This document shows, piece after piece, positions 24,253 to 32,662 of a stretch of DNA of 41,995 nucleotides (position 1 is the first letter of the stretch; every line of letters begins with the position of its first letter). Location of the stretch: positions 1 through 41,995 of the forward strand of contig JAJYZJ010000012.1 of assembly GCA_021800035.1 (NCBI GenBank), given 5' to 3'. Below the pieces are notes generated by a model, which was given only the letters and a program-made list of their open reading frames with translations, ran no database searches and had not been told where the DNA came from. The stretch comes from an archaeon (GTDB lineage: Archaea; Thermoproteota; Thermoprotei_A; Marsarchaeales; Marsarchaeaceae). The position numbers were made by a program, and so were the translations under genes.

Positions 24253-24375
24253 GTAACGTCCTCCAACCGAAAGAGCCTGCGGATATTCCTGCTCCCTAGT
24301 GACAACGGGGGACAGACTGTTGCGTTGTTCTCCGGCAGTGCGCTTGCAGAATACGTGGAATCAAACGGCGCGTTT

Positions 24376-25404
24376 ATGAACTTGTGCAGTTGCTGCATGA
24401 CAGAGGAGGGTACCGGGGCGACCACGCAAGCGCAAGTTTCTAGAAGACCCAACAATCTCCTGCGACCAGCTGAGCAACTACCAATCCAGCGACCTCCCAA
24501 GGTGCTTATTGGAATACCAGCGTTTAACGAGGAGTCACGCATAGGCAAGTGTCTGGACTCGATTCTCGCCCAGAGTACAGCTGAGTTTGCAGCTTTAGAA
24601 ATCCTTGTAGTCGCTAGCGGATGCACTGATAATACAAGAGCCGTAGTAGAATCTCGCATGGACTCTGGGATTCCCTTGGGTTTAATAGACGAAAAGGAAA
24701 GGACCGGAAAATCTCATGCCCTAAGCCTTCTACTCTCCCGCCTGAATAATTCAGATTTTGACTATCTGATTGTAATATCTGCAGATTCCGTGCCCGCAGA
24801 AAACGCCTTAAGACACCTCATAGACTTTGCCGTAAGAACCGGCTCTTCGCTGAGCTGTGGCTCCCCCAGCATAACACGCGCTGAAAGGAGTTCTGTTCGC
24901 AATGGAATCGCAGCATTTCTGTGGTCGCTCCATAACGCCTACCTCGCGCACTCCCCATATGCCGCCCCGCATTGCTGCGACGAACTCATGTGCATTAAGA
25001 GGGGCTTCGTGACTCAGATTCCCGAATACACAATAAATGACGGGAGCTATCTCCGACTTGCGGCAAACAGAGCCGGAGTGAAAGTGGGCTACTGCGAAGA
25101 CGCAAGGGTGTATGTCGCCGTCCCCTCAACTGGCAAGGAATTGCTAGAGCAGAGAGCTAGGGTGTTGCTTGGTCATGTCTACCAGATACGGAAAGAGCGG
25201 GCTATCCCTTCTGTGCTGGAAGGTCGGCTGCTGAGTAATCCACTCTATGTATTACGCGTTATAAGTGCCGCGAACAGAAAAGGAGTAAAGCTCTCCTACC
25301 TCTTTATTGCGGGAATATTCGAATTCGTCTCGTACTTCTATATGTTTTGCAAGATCTTCACAGACAGGACCCCTTGGCTTTGGAGAAAGGTGAGCACCGA
25401 ATAG
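24376..25404 (+). CDS. Family 2 glycosyltransferase
   Basis: An inverting GT-A glycosyltransferase of about 340 residues. The catalytic domain opens with KVLIGIPAFNEESRIGKCLDSI, followed by EILVVASGCTDNT, the nucleotide-sugar acidic motif in YLIVISADSVP, a CDELMCIKRGF acceptor segment, INDGSYLRLAA and a QRARVLLGH segment close to the QxxRW position of processive GT2 enzymes. A hydrophobic C-terminal segment (LSYLFIAGIFEFVSYFYMF) suggests membrane association. The first 40 residues look poorly conserved, and ATG 24376 or ATG 24397 may be the start. Its stop codon shares one base with the GTG of the next gene. The sugar and acceptor are unknown. Confidence 0.82.
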   Translation: MNLCSCCMTEEGTGATTQAQVSRRPNNLLRPAEQLPIQRPPKVLIGIPAFNEESRIGKCLDSILAQSTAEFAALEILVVASGCTDNTRAVVESRMDSGIPLGLIDEKERTGKSHALSLLLSRLNNSDFDYLIVISADSVPAENALRHLIDFAVRTGSSLSCGSPSITRAERSSVRNGIAAFLWSLHNAYLAHSPYAAPHCCDELMCIKRGFVTQIPEYTINDGSYLRLAANRAGVKVGYCEDARVYVAVPSTGKELLEQRARVLLGHVYQIRKERAIPSVLEGRLLSNPLYVLRVISAANRKGVKLSYLFIAGIFEFVSYFYMFCKIFTDRTPWLWRKVSTE

Positions 25405-26306
25405 TGGCTGAGAATACAAAAAGGACTTCCGCGGAGCAGCGGATACGCTTCTTAGTTGAAGTGGCCGAGCGAAACAATTCCGTGCTGGACCTAGCTGAGC
25501 TCCAGAGGCTAATGCCCGCTGGATACCCTATGACGCAGGCAAAACTTCGCAACTTTATTTGCCGGACACTGACGGACATTCATGTTTCCCATGATGGCTT
25601 TGTATTCGATGGAAAAGTCGCAACCGACCTAGATTATGTAAGAAAGTCAAAATCCATTTCTGCCGAGCGGATTGAATATGCGCGAAGGTTTGTGGAGCAG
25701 CACCCCAAACTCTTTGACAAGATTCAGATTGTAGCAGTCTCGGGTTCAACTTCTTATGGTTCTTCCGGCCCTCAAGATGACCTCGACCTTATGGTTGTAG
25801 CCCGCGACGGCTTTCTATGGATCAGCGTTCTCAGGCTGCTCGTTTATCTGCGCGCAACGCGATTGAGTCAGCCTCGGTCTCTGTCTTCGCGGTTTTGTCT
25901 GAGCCCAATATTTACAAGATCTGGGCTTCGAGAGTTCCTGAGAAATTCCCGGAATGCGCTGACTGCGCGTGACCTTCTCACACTAATCCCCCTGAAGGGT
26001 GGAATGGAACTTGCCAGAATAATCACTGAGAATGATTGGATCCGAGAGTATTACCCGCAGGGAGTGCAGTCTAAGAAGTTAGAGGAGAGCCAGCCCCGAG
26101 AGCCTCCCAAGGCCCACCCGCTCGAGAGACTCTGTTTCGAAGGTTTGCAGAGATATCTCTCGCTCGTTGCATGGGCACGCAACGCCAAATTACTAAGAAG
26201 CGGTCGTGAACCTGACCTGTTCAGATTCAAAAGGAGTCCGGATTACGCAGTCTATGAATCTGGGCGGTATGTGGAATTGCTCAAAATGTATTCTTCGGCG
26301 TTTTGA
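25404..26306 (+). CDS. Winged-helix plus nucleotidyltransferase-domain protein
   Basis: Not recognised as a named family. The 300-residue protein has a helical N-terminal part (about residues 8-60) compatible with a winged-helix fold. A nucleotidyltransferase motif follows near residue 120: VAVSGSTSYGSSGPQDDLDLMVVA, with the Gly-Ser loop and the Asp-x-Asp metal site. The remaining 150 residues are helical and basic. GTG 25404 overlaps the TAG of the glycosyltransferase by one base, so expression is coupled and a shared pathway is likely. It could modify an activated sugar, lipid or nucleic acid; context favours surface polymer synthesis but this is inference. Confidence 0.65.
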   Translation: MAENTKRTSAEQRIRFLVEVAERNNSVLDLAELQRLMPAGYPMTQAKLRNFICRTLTDIHVSHDGFVFDGKVATDLDYVRKSKSISAERIEYARRFVEQHPKLFDKIQIVAVSGSTSYGSSGPQDDLDLMVVARDGFLWISVLRLLVYLRATRLSQPRSLSSRFCLSPIFTRSGLREFLRNSRNALTARDLLTLIPLKGGMELARIITENDWIREYYPQGVQSKKLEESQPREPPKAHPLERLCFEGLQRYLSLVAWARNAKLLRSGREPDLFRFKRSPDYAVYESGRYVELLKMYSSAF

Positions 26307-26875
26307 AAAACTCAGTCGGCGCAAGAGGCAGGCAAGAGTTAACCAGAGTATCTTTGGAAAGGTGAATTGCCACCTGCCGGCAGTTCCACGCCAGAACCGA
26401 GCGGCTCCCGTAACAGCCACGCCGTCCTTCGGTTTCTTGCGCGATCAAAAAGTTGACAACAACTTCCATCCCCATTGCTACTTTTTGAGCGCGCGGAAAG
26501 GCTCTGCCAAACTGGCTTGGAGCTCATCTAATGCACGAAAGACCTGTCGGCTCCGCAGGCGCCTACAGTCAAAAGACGAGAGAAGCCTGAAAGTGAACGG
26601 AGTTTTTTGTACCAATTCTACAAGCAGGTTCAAGTCGTGTTGCGGCAAGCTGACTACGATTTTTTTTCTGCAGCAACTTTTCTCTGGTTGCACAATTCTT
26701 TCTGCCTGAGAGTTGGCTACCACTCGAACAATGGCTCGTGCCGTCGACAAGATTAGTTCACTTGGCTACCGAATATCTTCTTCTGTTCGAGCCAGTCTGG
26801 GGAATATATTCAGCCGGTTCGTTTGAGCCAAATTTGGTAACCGATATATGTGGGCAGAGCCGAAGTGCGCGTAGC
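26307..26875. other. Gene-poor region of about 570 bases
   Basis: No confident gene is visible. On the minus strand, 26478-26750 (90 codons) and 26281-26475 are adjacent open frames with partly protein-like composition (IVVSLPQHDLNLLVELVQK in the first). They have no recognisable domain and may be remnants of a decayed gene. Oligo-T tracts on the plus strand at about 26604-26609 and 26660-26667 could terminate upstream transcription. No tRNA, SRP RNA or RNase P RNA motif was found by eye. Confidence 0.45.
26841..26850 (+). promoter_or_regulatory. TATA-like box of the small membrane gene pair
   Basis: CCGATATATG is centred about 30 bases before ATG 26876. This leaderless spacing identifies the ATG as the start in preference to the longer open frame beginning at 26738. 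Confidence 0.45.
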
Positions 26876-27253
26876 ATGCCTGAGGCATTGATCTACCGTC
26901 TCCACAGACTGTTTCTCTTGATTAACGTTCTTCCGGTCGCGCTTACGGCAGCGCTCCTTCGGTCTCTCATCTTCGACGTCGCATTTGCAATTATTATACT
27001 CGTAAGCGTGGGACTCTTTCTTCTTGCATACCTCGGCGAAGAAAGGTCCTATACAGGAGCGATTGTCCTCGGTGCGATCCAGATAGTTGGCTCGACGCTC
27101 ATGGCAATAAACCATGGCACGTGGATATACTCCCTTCCGGCAGATGCCTTCGGAATTCTACTTTTTATTGCTGGCGCAGGCACCTCCACAAGATACGGGA
27201 AGGCGAAAAAGAAGAAAGCTCTGCAGGAGTTTGTTCCTCCCGCCTTTGGATAG
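26876..27253 (+). CDS. Four-helix membrane protein, unknown function
   Basis: A 125-residue protein with four predicted membrane segments (LFLLINVLPVALTAALL, VAFAIIILVSVGLFLLAYL, AIVLGAIQIVGSTLMAI and ADAFGILLFIAGAG) and a lysine-rich cytoplasmic tail (GKAKKKKALQEF). No family is recognised. ATG 26876 is chosen by its TATA box. A second small membrane protein follows ten bases later, so the two probably act or are regulated together. Confidence 0.65.
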   Translation: MPEALIYRLHRLFLLINVLPVALTAALLRSLIFDVAFAIIILVSVGLFLLAYLGEERSYTGAIVLGAIQIVGSTLMAINHGTWIYSLPADAFGILLFIAGAGTSTRYGKAKKKKALQEFVPPAFG

Positions 27254-27263
27254 GTCAGTAGAA

Positions 27264-27446
27264 ATGAAAATCTCTCCCCGCAGATATGCGCTTTTGCTAT
27301 CCCTTTTGCTTTCAATAGTGGCTGGCGCTGTGTCGTATTCCCTGACTGGCGACGGACTCTTGGGTTCGTTTATATTCGTGTTCGTAATATTGGTATCATG
27401 GGGGCTCTTACAAAAGGGGCTCGAGGGATACCCGGAATCTAATTAG
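27264..27446 (+). CDS. Two-helix small membrane protein
   Basis: A 60-residue protein with two hydrophobic helices (ALLLSLLLSIVAGAVSY and LGSFIFVFVILVSWGLL) after a basic start (KISPRRY). It begins ten bases after the preceding membrane gene and ends in a four-base overlap with the end of the convergent reverse gyrase gene. It is not recognised; its reality rests on composition, spacing and the operon context. Confidence 0.55.
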   Translation: MKISPRRYALLLSLLLSIVAGAVSYSLTGDGLLGSFIFVFVILVSWGLLQKGLEGYPESN

Positions 27447-30400
27447 GCGCTCGAGGTCCCGGCTGTCCGTATTCTCTTAAAGTCTGCAAAGCACTCTTTC
27501 ATTACCGTATTGTGGTCAAGTTCTCCGCCCTCAATCTTCTGGAGCTTGACCTGCAAATCAGCTGTATAAACTTCGCCAAGCATCGATTGCAACTCCACGA
27601 GCTTTTGAGAGAGAAAATCGAACACGCTCTTACCTCTGTTCGTGGCGACCAGCGAATTCCGTTTGGTTGCGAACACATACCCGTGTCGCTTCAGCCTATC
27701 GATTGTGGCCGCATAGGTCGACGGCCGACCTATCCCCTTTTGCTTCATGTAGGCCACCGCCTCACCCTCAGAGGGGAGGGGATGCTCCGAGCTCACTAGA
27801 TAATCCACGGTAGAGACTGCAAGCTCTTGCCCTTCTCTTAGTGGCGGTACCATTCTTGGGGGATGGACCCGGTTGAAACCCTCTTCAAGCACATCGCAAT
27901 ATCCTTCGAGTTTTGCGCTCATTCCGCCCGCCGAGAGCTCCGCTGACTGCTTCATAAGTTTCGAGGGCTTCATCTGGCTGGCAATAAACCTGCGGAACAC
28001 CAGGTCGTAAAGACGTATATGTCTATAGTCAAGAGCCTCGGCGCCAGGCAGCTGGAGCAAGTCAATCTGACGCTTGAGCTCATCTCCGTTCAGAGGTTTG
28101 GTGGGTCTGATGCATTCGTGCGCCCCTTCTTCTCCCCATCCCCGCGCTTGGAACAAAAGCTGCCATTCGTTGGCAAAAGTTGACTCAAGATATATGCGCG
28201 CAATTTCAATCCCTGTGCTTGAAACGTGAGTGTGATCGGTCCTGTGATAGGTAATTAGACCGGCTTCGAAGAGGTCCTGCAGTCTTCGCATGACTTCTCC
28301 CACCGACCAGCCGAAGTTCCTCGAAGCTTCAGTTAGCACAGTATCCGTCGTGAATGGCGGAGGAGCCTTCAATTCTACAGCTGTAGTCAGGATTTTGTCA
28401 ATCCTGACTGTGGAGCCCGCAATCGCTTCCTTTATTGATCTTGACTGCGCAGCATCAATTTCGTAAAAGGGTTTCTTGAACGAAACCGTAAATATGGTTT
28501 CCCCAACCTTGCATCGCACCCGAAATCTTCTTACTTTCTGCTGCCTGTTCAGTTCAGTCTCTTTGATTATCCATCCGAGTAGCGGAAGCTGCACTCTTCC
28601 GGCCGGAATACGAAACTTTCGAGTCGAGTCTTCAAAGATCTGTTTTCTGTTAGCAGTCAATAGTTCTGTGAGCCCATAACCGATCCATCTGTCATCCACC
28701 CTTCGTGTCATCTGAGCCGTCACAAGGTTGAGATTGATCTCAGAGGAAGACTGCAGCGCGCCAAGCACTGCTTCCGGAGTGATTTCATGGAACCTTGCGC
28801 GTTTTATCGATTTTGAAAACGGAGATATCAGAAGCGCCACATCCCAGGCTATTTTTTCACCCTCAGAATCTGGGTCTGTTGCTATGTACACCGCGGAAAC
28901 ATCGCTCGCCCTGCGCCTGAGCGCATCGATCACCTCCCATGAACGTCGCAGATTGTTTGATTCGCATTTCGGACAGTCTGTCCCGTCGCCCGTAAATTGC
29001 GAGCCACAATTCCAGCAGCGGTTTATGAATGCGTAGCGCGGGACAAAAGTGCCGTTCAGCTTCGGAACGCCGTAATTCGATCGCTTGGGGGCGTCGTGCG
29101 GGAGATCAATGATATGTCCTCCGGTGGAAGTTATAGTAAAGAGAGTATTGTTTATCGCCACTTCGTAGAATACTCTGCCTTGGGAGTAAATTTTTCCGGG
29201 CCTGCCAAAGAAATTGGCAATAGTTCTTGCTTTGTTTGGCGACTCCACGATTAGTAGAGCGCTCTTCATAAGGTCGGTTTCTGTTGCCTTTCCCTTGCGC
29301 GGCTTCCTGTCCGCGTCTACTTCGCGCATGACCGCTTCGATATCGACCTCCTCAAGCTGAGCCCAGTGAACGCTCCGTGAGGCGATCTGCATTGAACGCC
29401 TCAACGCGGACATCACACGCTCGTTGTCCACAAGCACCAGTGAGAGCCCCTTGGCGAGCTTCCCTCCAAGCAAGCGCGAGGATCTCCCGCTCGCCTGTAT
29501 GTAGGTCCTGACATCGGGCATGAGCACCATTAATCCCTCCTTTTCTTCCTCAATAATCAGCTGATCAGAGTTCTTCAGCTGTTCAAGCACCCCAGGATGT
29601 GAAAGCATGACGTGAAATATCCTGCGTCCCTCGCCCACAAGCTCCTGCACGCCTCCGAGGAAACCTGTGAGAAGCTTGTTCTCTTGCCCAGCCTTCATTA
29701 TGAGCGACAGGTCACCAGGAGAGAGATTCTGAATCGCCTTCCGGAGCTTTATCGCGTGCTCATAGAGCTGCTGGCGCTCAAGAGCATCTTGGGTGAAATC
29801 GGCTGTCGCATACAGCAACCTGATGAGTCCCAGCGGGGAGGCCTCCTCGTCTTCCAGCCGCGTCTTGAACTTGGGAACGCCTACGAATATCGCGTATCTG
29901 ACGGTCTGAGGCAGGTCAATCCCCCGCACAAGTTTTCCGTAGTAGCTTGCGGTGCCAATCAAAACGTCAAGTTTTGACGCTGCAAATTCGTCAACCCGCT
30001 TATGAAAGTAGGCTTTTGTATGGTATGCCTTGATGCCTTGCTCGGCGAATGCCCTTTCAAGCTTTTGCATGAAGGGCTTCCCAAACTCTCTAGATACAAA
30101 AATCAGACCTCCCTTCCCCAGTTTCTTTACGTGCTCGATGGTCTCGTCTGACATATCATGTATGGGCCTGGCTTGTACATCAACGATGTTACGCATGTAG
30201 CTAGTCGATGACCCAGCCTCGAAACCGAGTAACTCTCTGAAGGTTCTGACTTTTATTCCTCTGGGCCTTGCGGTGGCACTGGACACAATAAGCTGACCCA
30301 GCGAAGGGTTATTCTTTTTGTAATCCTCAACCTTGAGCGAGAATGACCTGTACTCCTCAATTGCCTTCTTAGCCTCTTCGCCATCTCCAAAACCCTGGGC

Positions 30401-31180
30401 GAACAACCTTGCGAGCCGCATCCGAACTTTAATAGCCTCGATTGCGACGCCCTGGATGTTGTCATCGTAGCCCAAAAGCCGAAGAACCCGGTCTATGTTT
30501 GCGCTCTTTCTTAGCAGTGAATCCACGTCGTCAACCAGCGCAACCGAGAATCGCTCCTTGGCCAGCTTTTCATAAGACCGGCCCAGCCCCATGGAAGTGA
30601 TGATGATGATCTGTGCAAGTCCCGCGGTCATCATCTCTACCGCCATTCTCTTCTGCTTGGCTGTTTCTTCACCATGAATCTCTGCGATTCTAAGCTCTAC
30701 ACCAAGCCTTTCACTGCACTGTCTGACCCAGCTGGCAATCTGCCGGGCGAGCAGTGCGGTGGGCGCCACCATGAGGACCCGCTTTCCTGCACGGGCGCTG
30801 TATACCGCGAGTACGGTAAGGAAGGTTGTCTTGCCTACTCCCGTCGGGGCAATTATTGCGAAGCTTTCTCCGCGAGCGCTTCTTCTTGCCCATGTCAATT
30901 GCGCACTCCAAGGCTCATGCCTCGTGATCTTTCGGAAAGTGTCAACGAACTCGCCCGCCATATGATCGAGCTCAGTCAGCGAAGCATATTCCCGGAGGGC
31001 TCCTGATTTTTCGAGCATTTTGGCAATCTCGATTCTAAAATTCTTTTCGTCATCGTAGTGCACCTTTAGGGCTTCAACGTTGGGGAGGCACTTCTCGCAG
31101 GGCAGTCGCGCGGAAAGTCTCTCGCTACTTATTTCCCCGCGGCAGTTGGGACACGCTGACATGAAGGCGGCAAGTTCCAT
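27443..31180 (-). CDS. rgy: Reverse gyrase
   Basis: An ATP-dependent type IA topoisomerase that introduces positive supercoils, the hallmark of hyperthermophiles and some thermophiles. The 1245 residues cover every part: an N-terminal zinc finger (CPNCRGEI...PCEKC), a helicase-like SF2 module with Walker A APTGVGKTTF and Walker B VALVDDVDSL, and SSATARPRG. The topoisomerase domain begins at about residue 640 (ALLIVESPNKARTIANFFG) with a second zinc finger (CWNCG...CPKC), the metal site IATDPDSEGEKIAWD, and catalytic Tyr in GLITYHRTDHTHVSS. The frame is open from TTG 31192, but ATG 31180 is preferred: a TATA box at 31209-31218 lies about 34 bases upstream. No inactivating change is visible. 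Confidence 0.97.
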   Translation of the reverse strand: MELAAFMSACPNCRGEISSERLSARLPCEKCLPNVEALKVHYDDEKNFRIEIAKMLEKSGALREYASLTELDHMAGEFVDTFRKITRHEPWSAQLTWARRSARGESFAIIAPTGVGKTTFLTVLAVYSARAGKRVLMVAPTALLARQIASWVRQCSERLGVELRIAEIHGEETAKQKRMAVEMMTAGLAQIIIITSMGLGRSYEKLAKERFSVALVDDVDSLLRKSANIDRVLRLLGYDDNIQGVAIEAIKVRMRLARLFAQGFGDGEEAKKAIEEYRSFSLKVEDYKKNNPSLGQLIVSSATARPRGIKVRTFRELLGFEAGSSTSYMRNIVDVQARPIHDMSDETIEHVKKLGKGGLIFVSREFGKPFMQKLERAFAEQGIKAYHTKAYFHKRVDEFAASKLDVLIGTASYYGKLVRGIDLPQTVRYAIFVGVPKFKTRLEDEEASPLGLIRLLYATADFTQDALERQQLYEHAIKLRKAIQNLSPGDLSLIMKAGQENKLLTGFLGGVQELVGEGRRIFHVMLSHPGVLEQLKNSDQLIIEEEKEGLMVLMPDVRTYIQASGRSSRLLGGKLAKGLSLVLVDNERVMSALRRSMQIASRSVHWAQLEEVDIEAVMREVDADRKPRKGKATETDLMKSALLIVESPNKARTIANFFGRPGKIYSQGRVFYEVAINNTLFTITSTGGHIIDLPHDAPKRSNYGVPKLNGTFVPRYAFINRCWNCGSQFTGDGTDCPKCESNNLRRSWEVIDALRRRASDVSAVYIATDPDSEGEKIAWDVALLISPFSKSIKRARFHEITPEAVLGALQSSSEINLNLVTAQMTRRVDDRWIGYGLTELLTANRKQIFEDSTRKFRIPAGRVQLPLLGWIIKETELNRQQKVRRFRVRCKVGETIFTVSFKKPFYEIDAAQSRSIKEAIAGSTVRIDKILTTAVELKAPPPFTTDTVLTEASRNFGWSVGEVMRRLQDLFEAGLITYHRTDHTHVSSTGIEIARIYLESTFANEWQLLFQARGWGEEGAHECIRPTKPLNGDELKRQIDLLQLPGAEALDYRHIRLYDLVFRRFIASQMKPSKLMKQSAELSAGGMSAKLEGYCDVLEEGFNRVHPPRMVPPLREGQELAVSTVDYLVSSEHPLPSEGEAVAYMKQKGIGRPSTYAATIDRLKRHGYVFATKRNSLVATNRGKSVFDFLSQKLVELQSMLGEVYTADLQVKLQKIEGGELDHNTVMKECFADFKRIRTAGTSSA

Positions 31181-31208
31181 TGAAGTCGTCAATCAAATGA
31201 AGCGGAGG

Positions 31209-31218
31209 GATATAGACC
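31209..31218 (-). promoter_or_regulatory. TATA-like box of reverse gyrase
   Basis: GGTCTATATC on the minus strand is centred about 34 bases before ATG 31180. It lies after the end of the upstream GlmU-like gene, so reverse gyrase has its own promoter. Confidence 0.5.
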
Positions 31219-31293
31219 TTTTGTGATGGACAATGAGGTGGGGACCAAACCGAGGAGACCGCCTCCGGATTCTGGGGCTCTCTGAATTTTGCC

Positions 31294-32604
31294 TCATTGA
31301 TTGACTGTATTGGGAGCGAGAGTAGAGCCGTGTGCAATTGACGTGCCCGGATGTAGCACCGAGTTTGCTCCGATTCTCGCATTTCCGCCCACCATGGCCC
31401 CAATTTTGAAGATAAAGCGACCCTCTTTAACCGCTGACTCGAGCCGATCTGGTGGCGGCCCCCCGCGCATCAGATTGAGAGTGACTACATGCGGTTCGAA
31501 TACTACGTGTCGCCCCGTCACTGAATTACCAACAAAGCAACCTCGTCCAACCGAAGTGTAGGGTTGCAGCACGCTATTGCTTATTTCCGCGTAAGCTCCC
31601 ACCACAACGCCCTCCTCAAGACTGGAATTGTTGTGAATGAGCGCTCCAGTTCCAGCATAGACATCTTTACCAAGATAAGCTGGACCCTTGATGACTGCGT
31701 GATGATCTATCACTACTCCCTCTTCAACGATGACTGGCGGCTCGAGGATTGCTGTTGGAGATATCTTGGCCGAGCTTGAAATTGAGCTGTTCTGCAACAA
31801 ACCCAATTCTGCAGAGGTTGCAGATATGATATCCCACGGATAGCCCAAGTCGGTCCAAGAACCCCCCCAGACGGAGGCCGCTACGGTGTAAGATTTCGCA
31901 AAGTCGTTCAATGCCTCCGTGAAGCTCTCCTTTGACTCCAAAAATTCCTGAAAACCCGGAGGTAGGACGAAGGCCCCTCCCAAAACGTAAGTTCCAAGTC
32001 GAGGGTCCGGACTCTGCGCTTTGTCCATAACGGCCGCTATCGTCGATAAGGGAGTAAGAGTGGTCACCCCATATGTGCGCGGATCATTTCTTAGCACCAC
32101 ACTCGCAGCAGGATATCCACTCCCCTTGCCTGTCTCAAACAGAGATTCGTAGAATCCTGGGCCAGCCACGATGTCACCATAAGTAAGAAGAGTGCTACGC
32201 CTACCAACGTGTTCAAACGCCGAATCCAATCCGGTCATTGCCGCCCCTCTTATGTCTTCGGCCTCCCCCTGCAAAACTACCCTGACTTCAAGTCCTCCGT
32301 GCTCGTAGCTGTTAACTTCCTGCCTTATCTGCTCCAACCCATTCTGCGACGCAACAATAGTGATATCTTGTATTCCTGTTTTGCAAAGTTGATCGAGAAT
32401 CCTCTTCAGCACCGTTCTGCCCTGTAGTGTAATCAGGGTTTTCGGTAAATTCTCCGAAATCGGCCGCATCTCCGTCCCAAGTCCGCCGCAAAGAACCACT
32501 GCGCTCAGAATTGCTGGGGTGGTGCGCAAGGCAATCACATCAGATGTGCAACCCGTATCAGGGCGCGGCGTGTTTGTGATAGGCGCGGTTGCAGCCGCTG
32601 ACAC
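31294..32604 (-). CDS. GlmU-like sugar-1-phosphate nucleotidylyltransferase/acyltransferase
   Basis: A bifunctional-type enzyme of 436 residues. An N-terminal nucleotidyltransferase domain (about 30-260) shows LSAVVLCGGLGTEMRP, LPKTLITLQGRTVL, LLTYGDIVAGPGF and GSWTDLGYPWD. A left-handed beta-helix of hexapeptide repeats follows (about 275-435: IVEEGVVIDHHAVIKGPAYLG and others), ending in GNARIGANSVLHPGTSI. Placed 58 bases after glmS, it most likely makes UDP-GlcNAc or a related amino sugar. The activating loop carries Glu where the family has Arg in GxGTRxxP, which may affect uridylyl transfer. The first 25 residues are low-complexity; TTG 32529 (RTTPAILSAVVLCGG) is an alternative start to GTG 32604. 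Confidence 0.85.
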   Translation of the reverse strand: MSAAATAPITNTPRPDTGCTSDVIALRTTPAILSAVVLCGGLGTEMRPISENLPKTLITLQGRTVLKRILDQLCKTGIQDITIVASQNGLEQIRQEVNSYEHGGLEVRVVLQGEAEDIRGAAMTGLDSAFEHVGRRSTLLTYGDIVAGPGFYESLFETGKGSGYPAASVVLRNDPRTYGVTTLTPLSTIAAVMDKAQSPDPRLGTYVLGGAFVLPPGFQEFLESKESFTEALNDFAKSYTVAASVWGGSWTDLGYPWDIISATSAELGLLQNSSISSSAKISPTAILEPPVIVEEGVVIDHHAVIKGPAYLGKDVYAGTGALIHNNSSLEEGVVVGAYAEISNSVLQPYTSVGRGCFVGNSVTGRHVVFEPHVVTLNLMRGGPPPDRLESAVKEGRFIFKIGAMVGGNARIGANSVLHPGTSIAHGSTLAPNTVNQ

Positions 32605-32662
32605 AGGACCGAATTGGGGGAGCTTGGTGCGCTGGAACCAGAGCCTGCCACCATCAAAGTCG

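Noticed and set aside
24249-24659. 136-residue minus-strand frame over the glycosyltransferase start
   Set aside because: It overlaps the better-supported GT2 frame and has no recognisable features.
26206-26709. 167-residue plus-strand frame after the nucleotidyltransferase gene
   Set aside because: It overlaps the preceding gene's end in another frame, is Arg/Ser/Cys-rich and has no promoter or domain.
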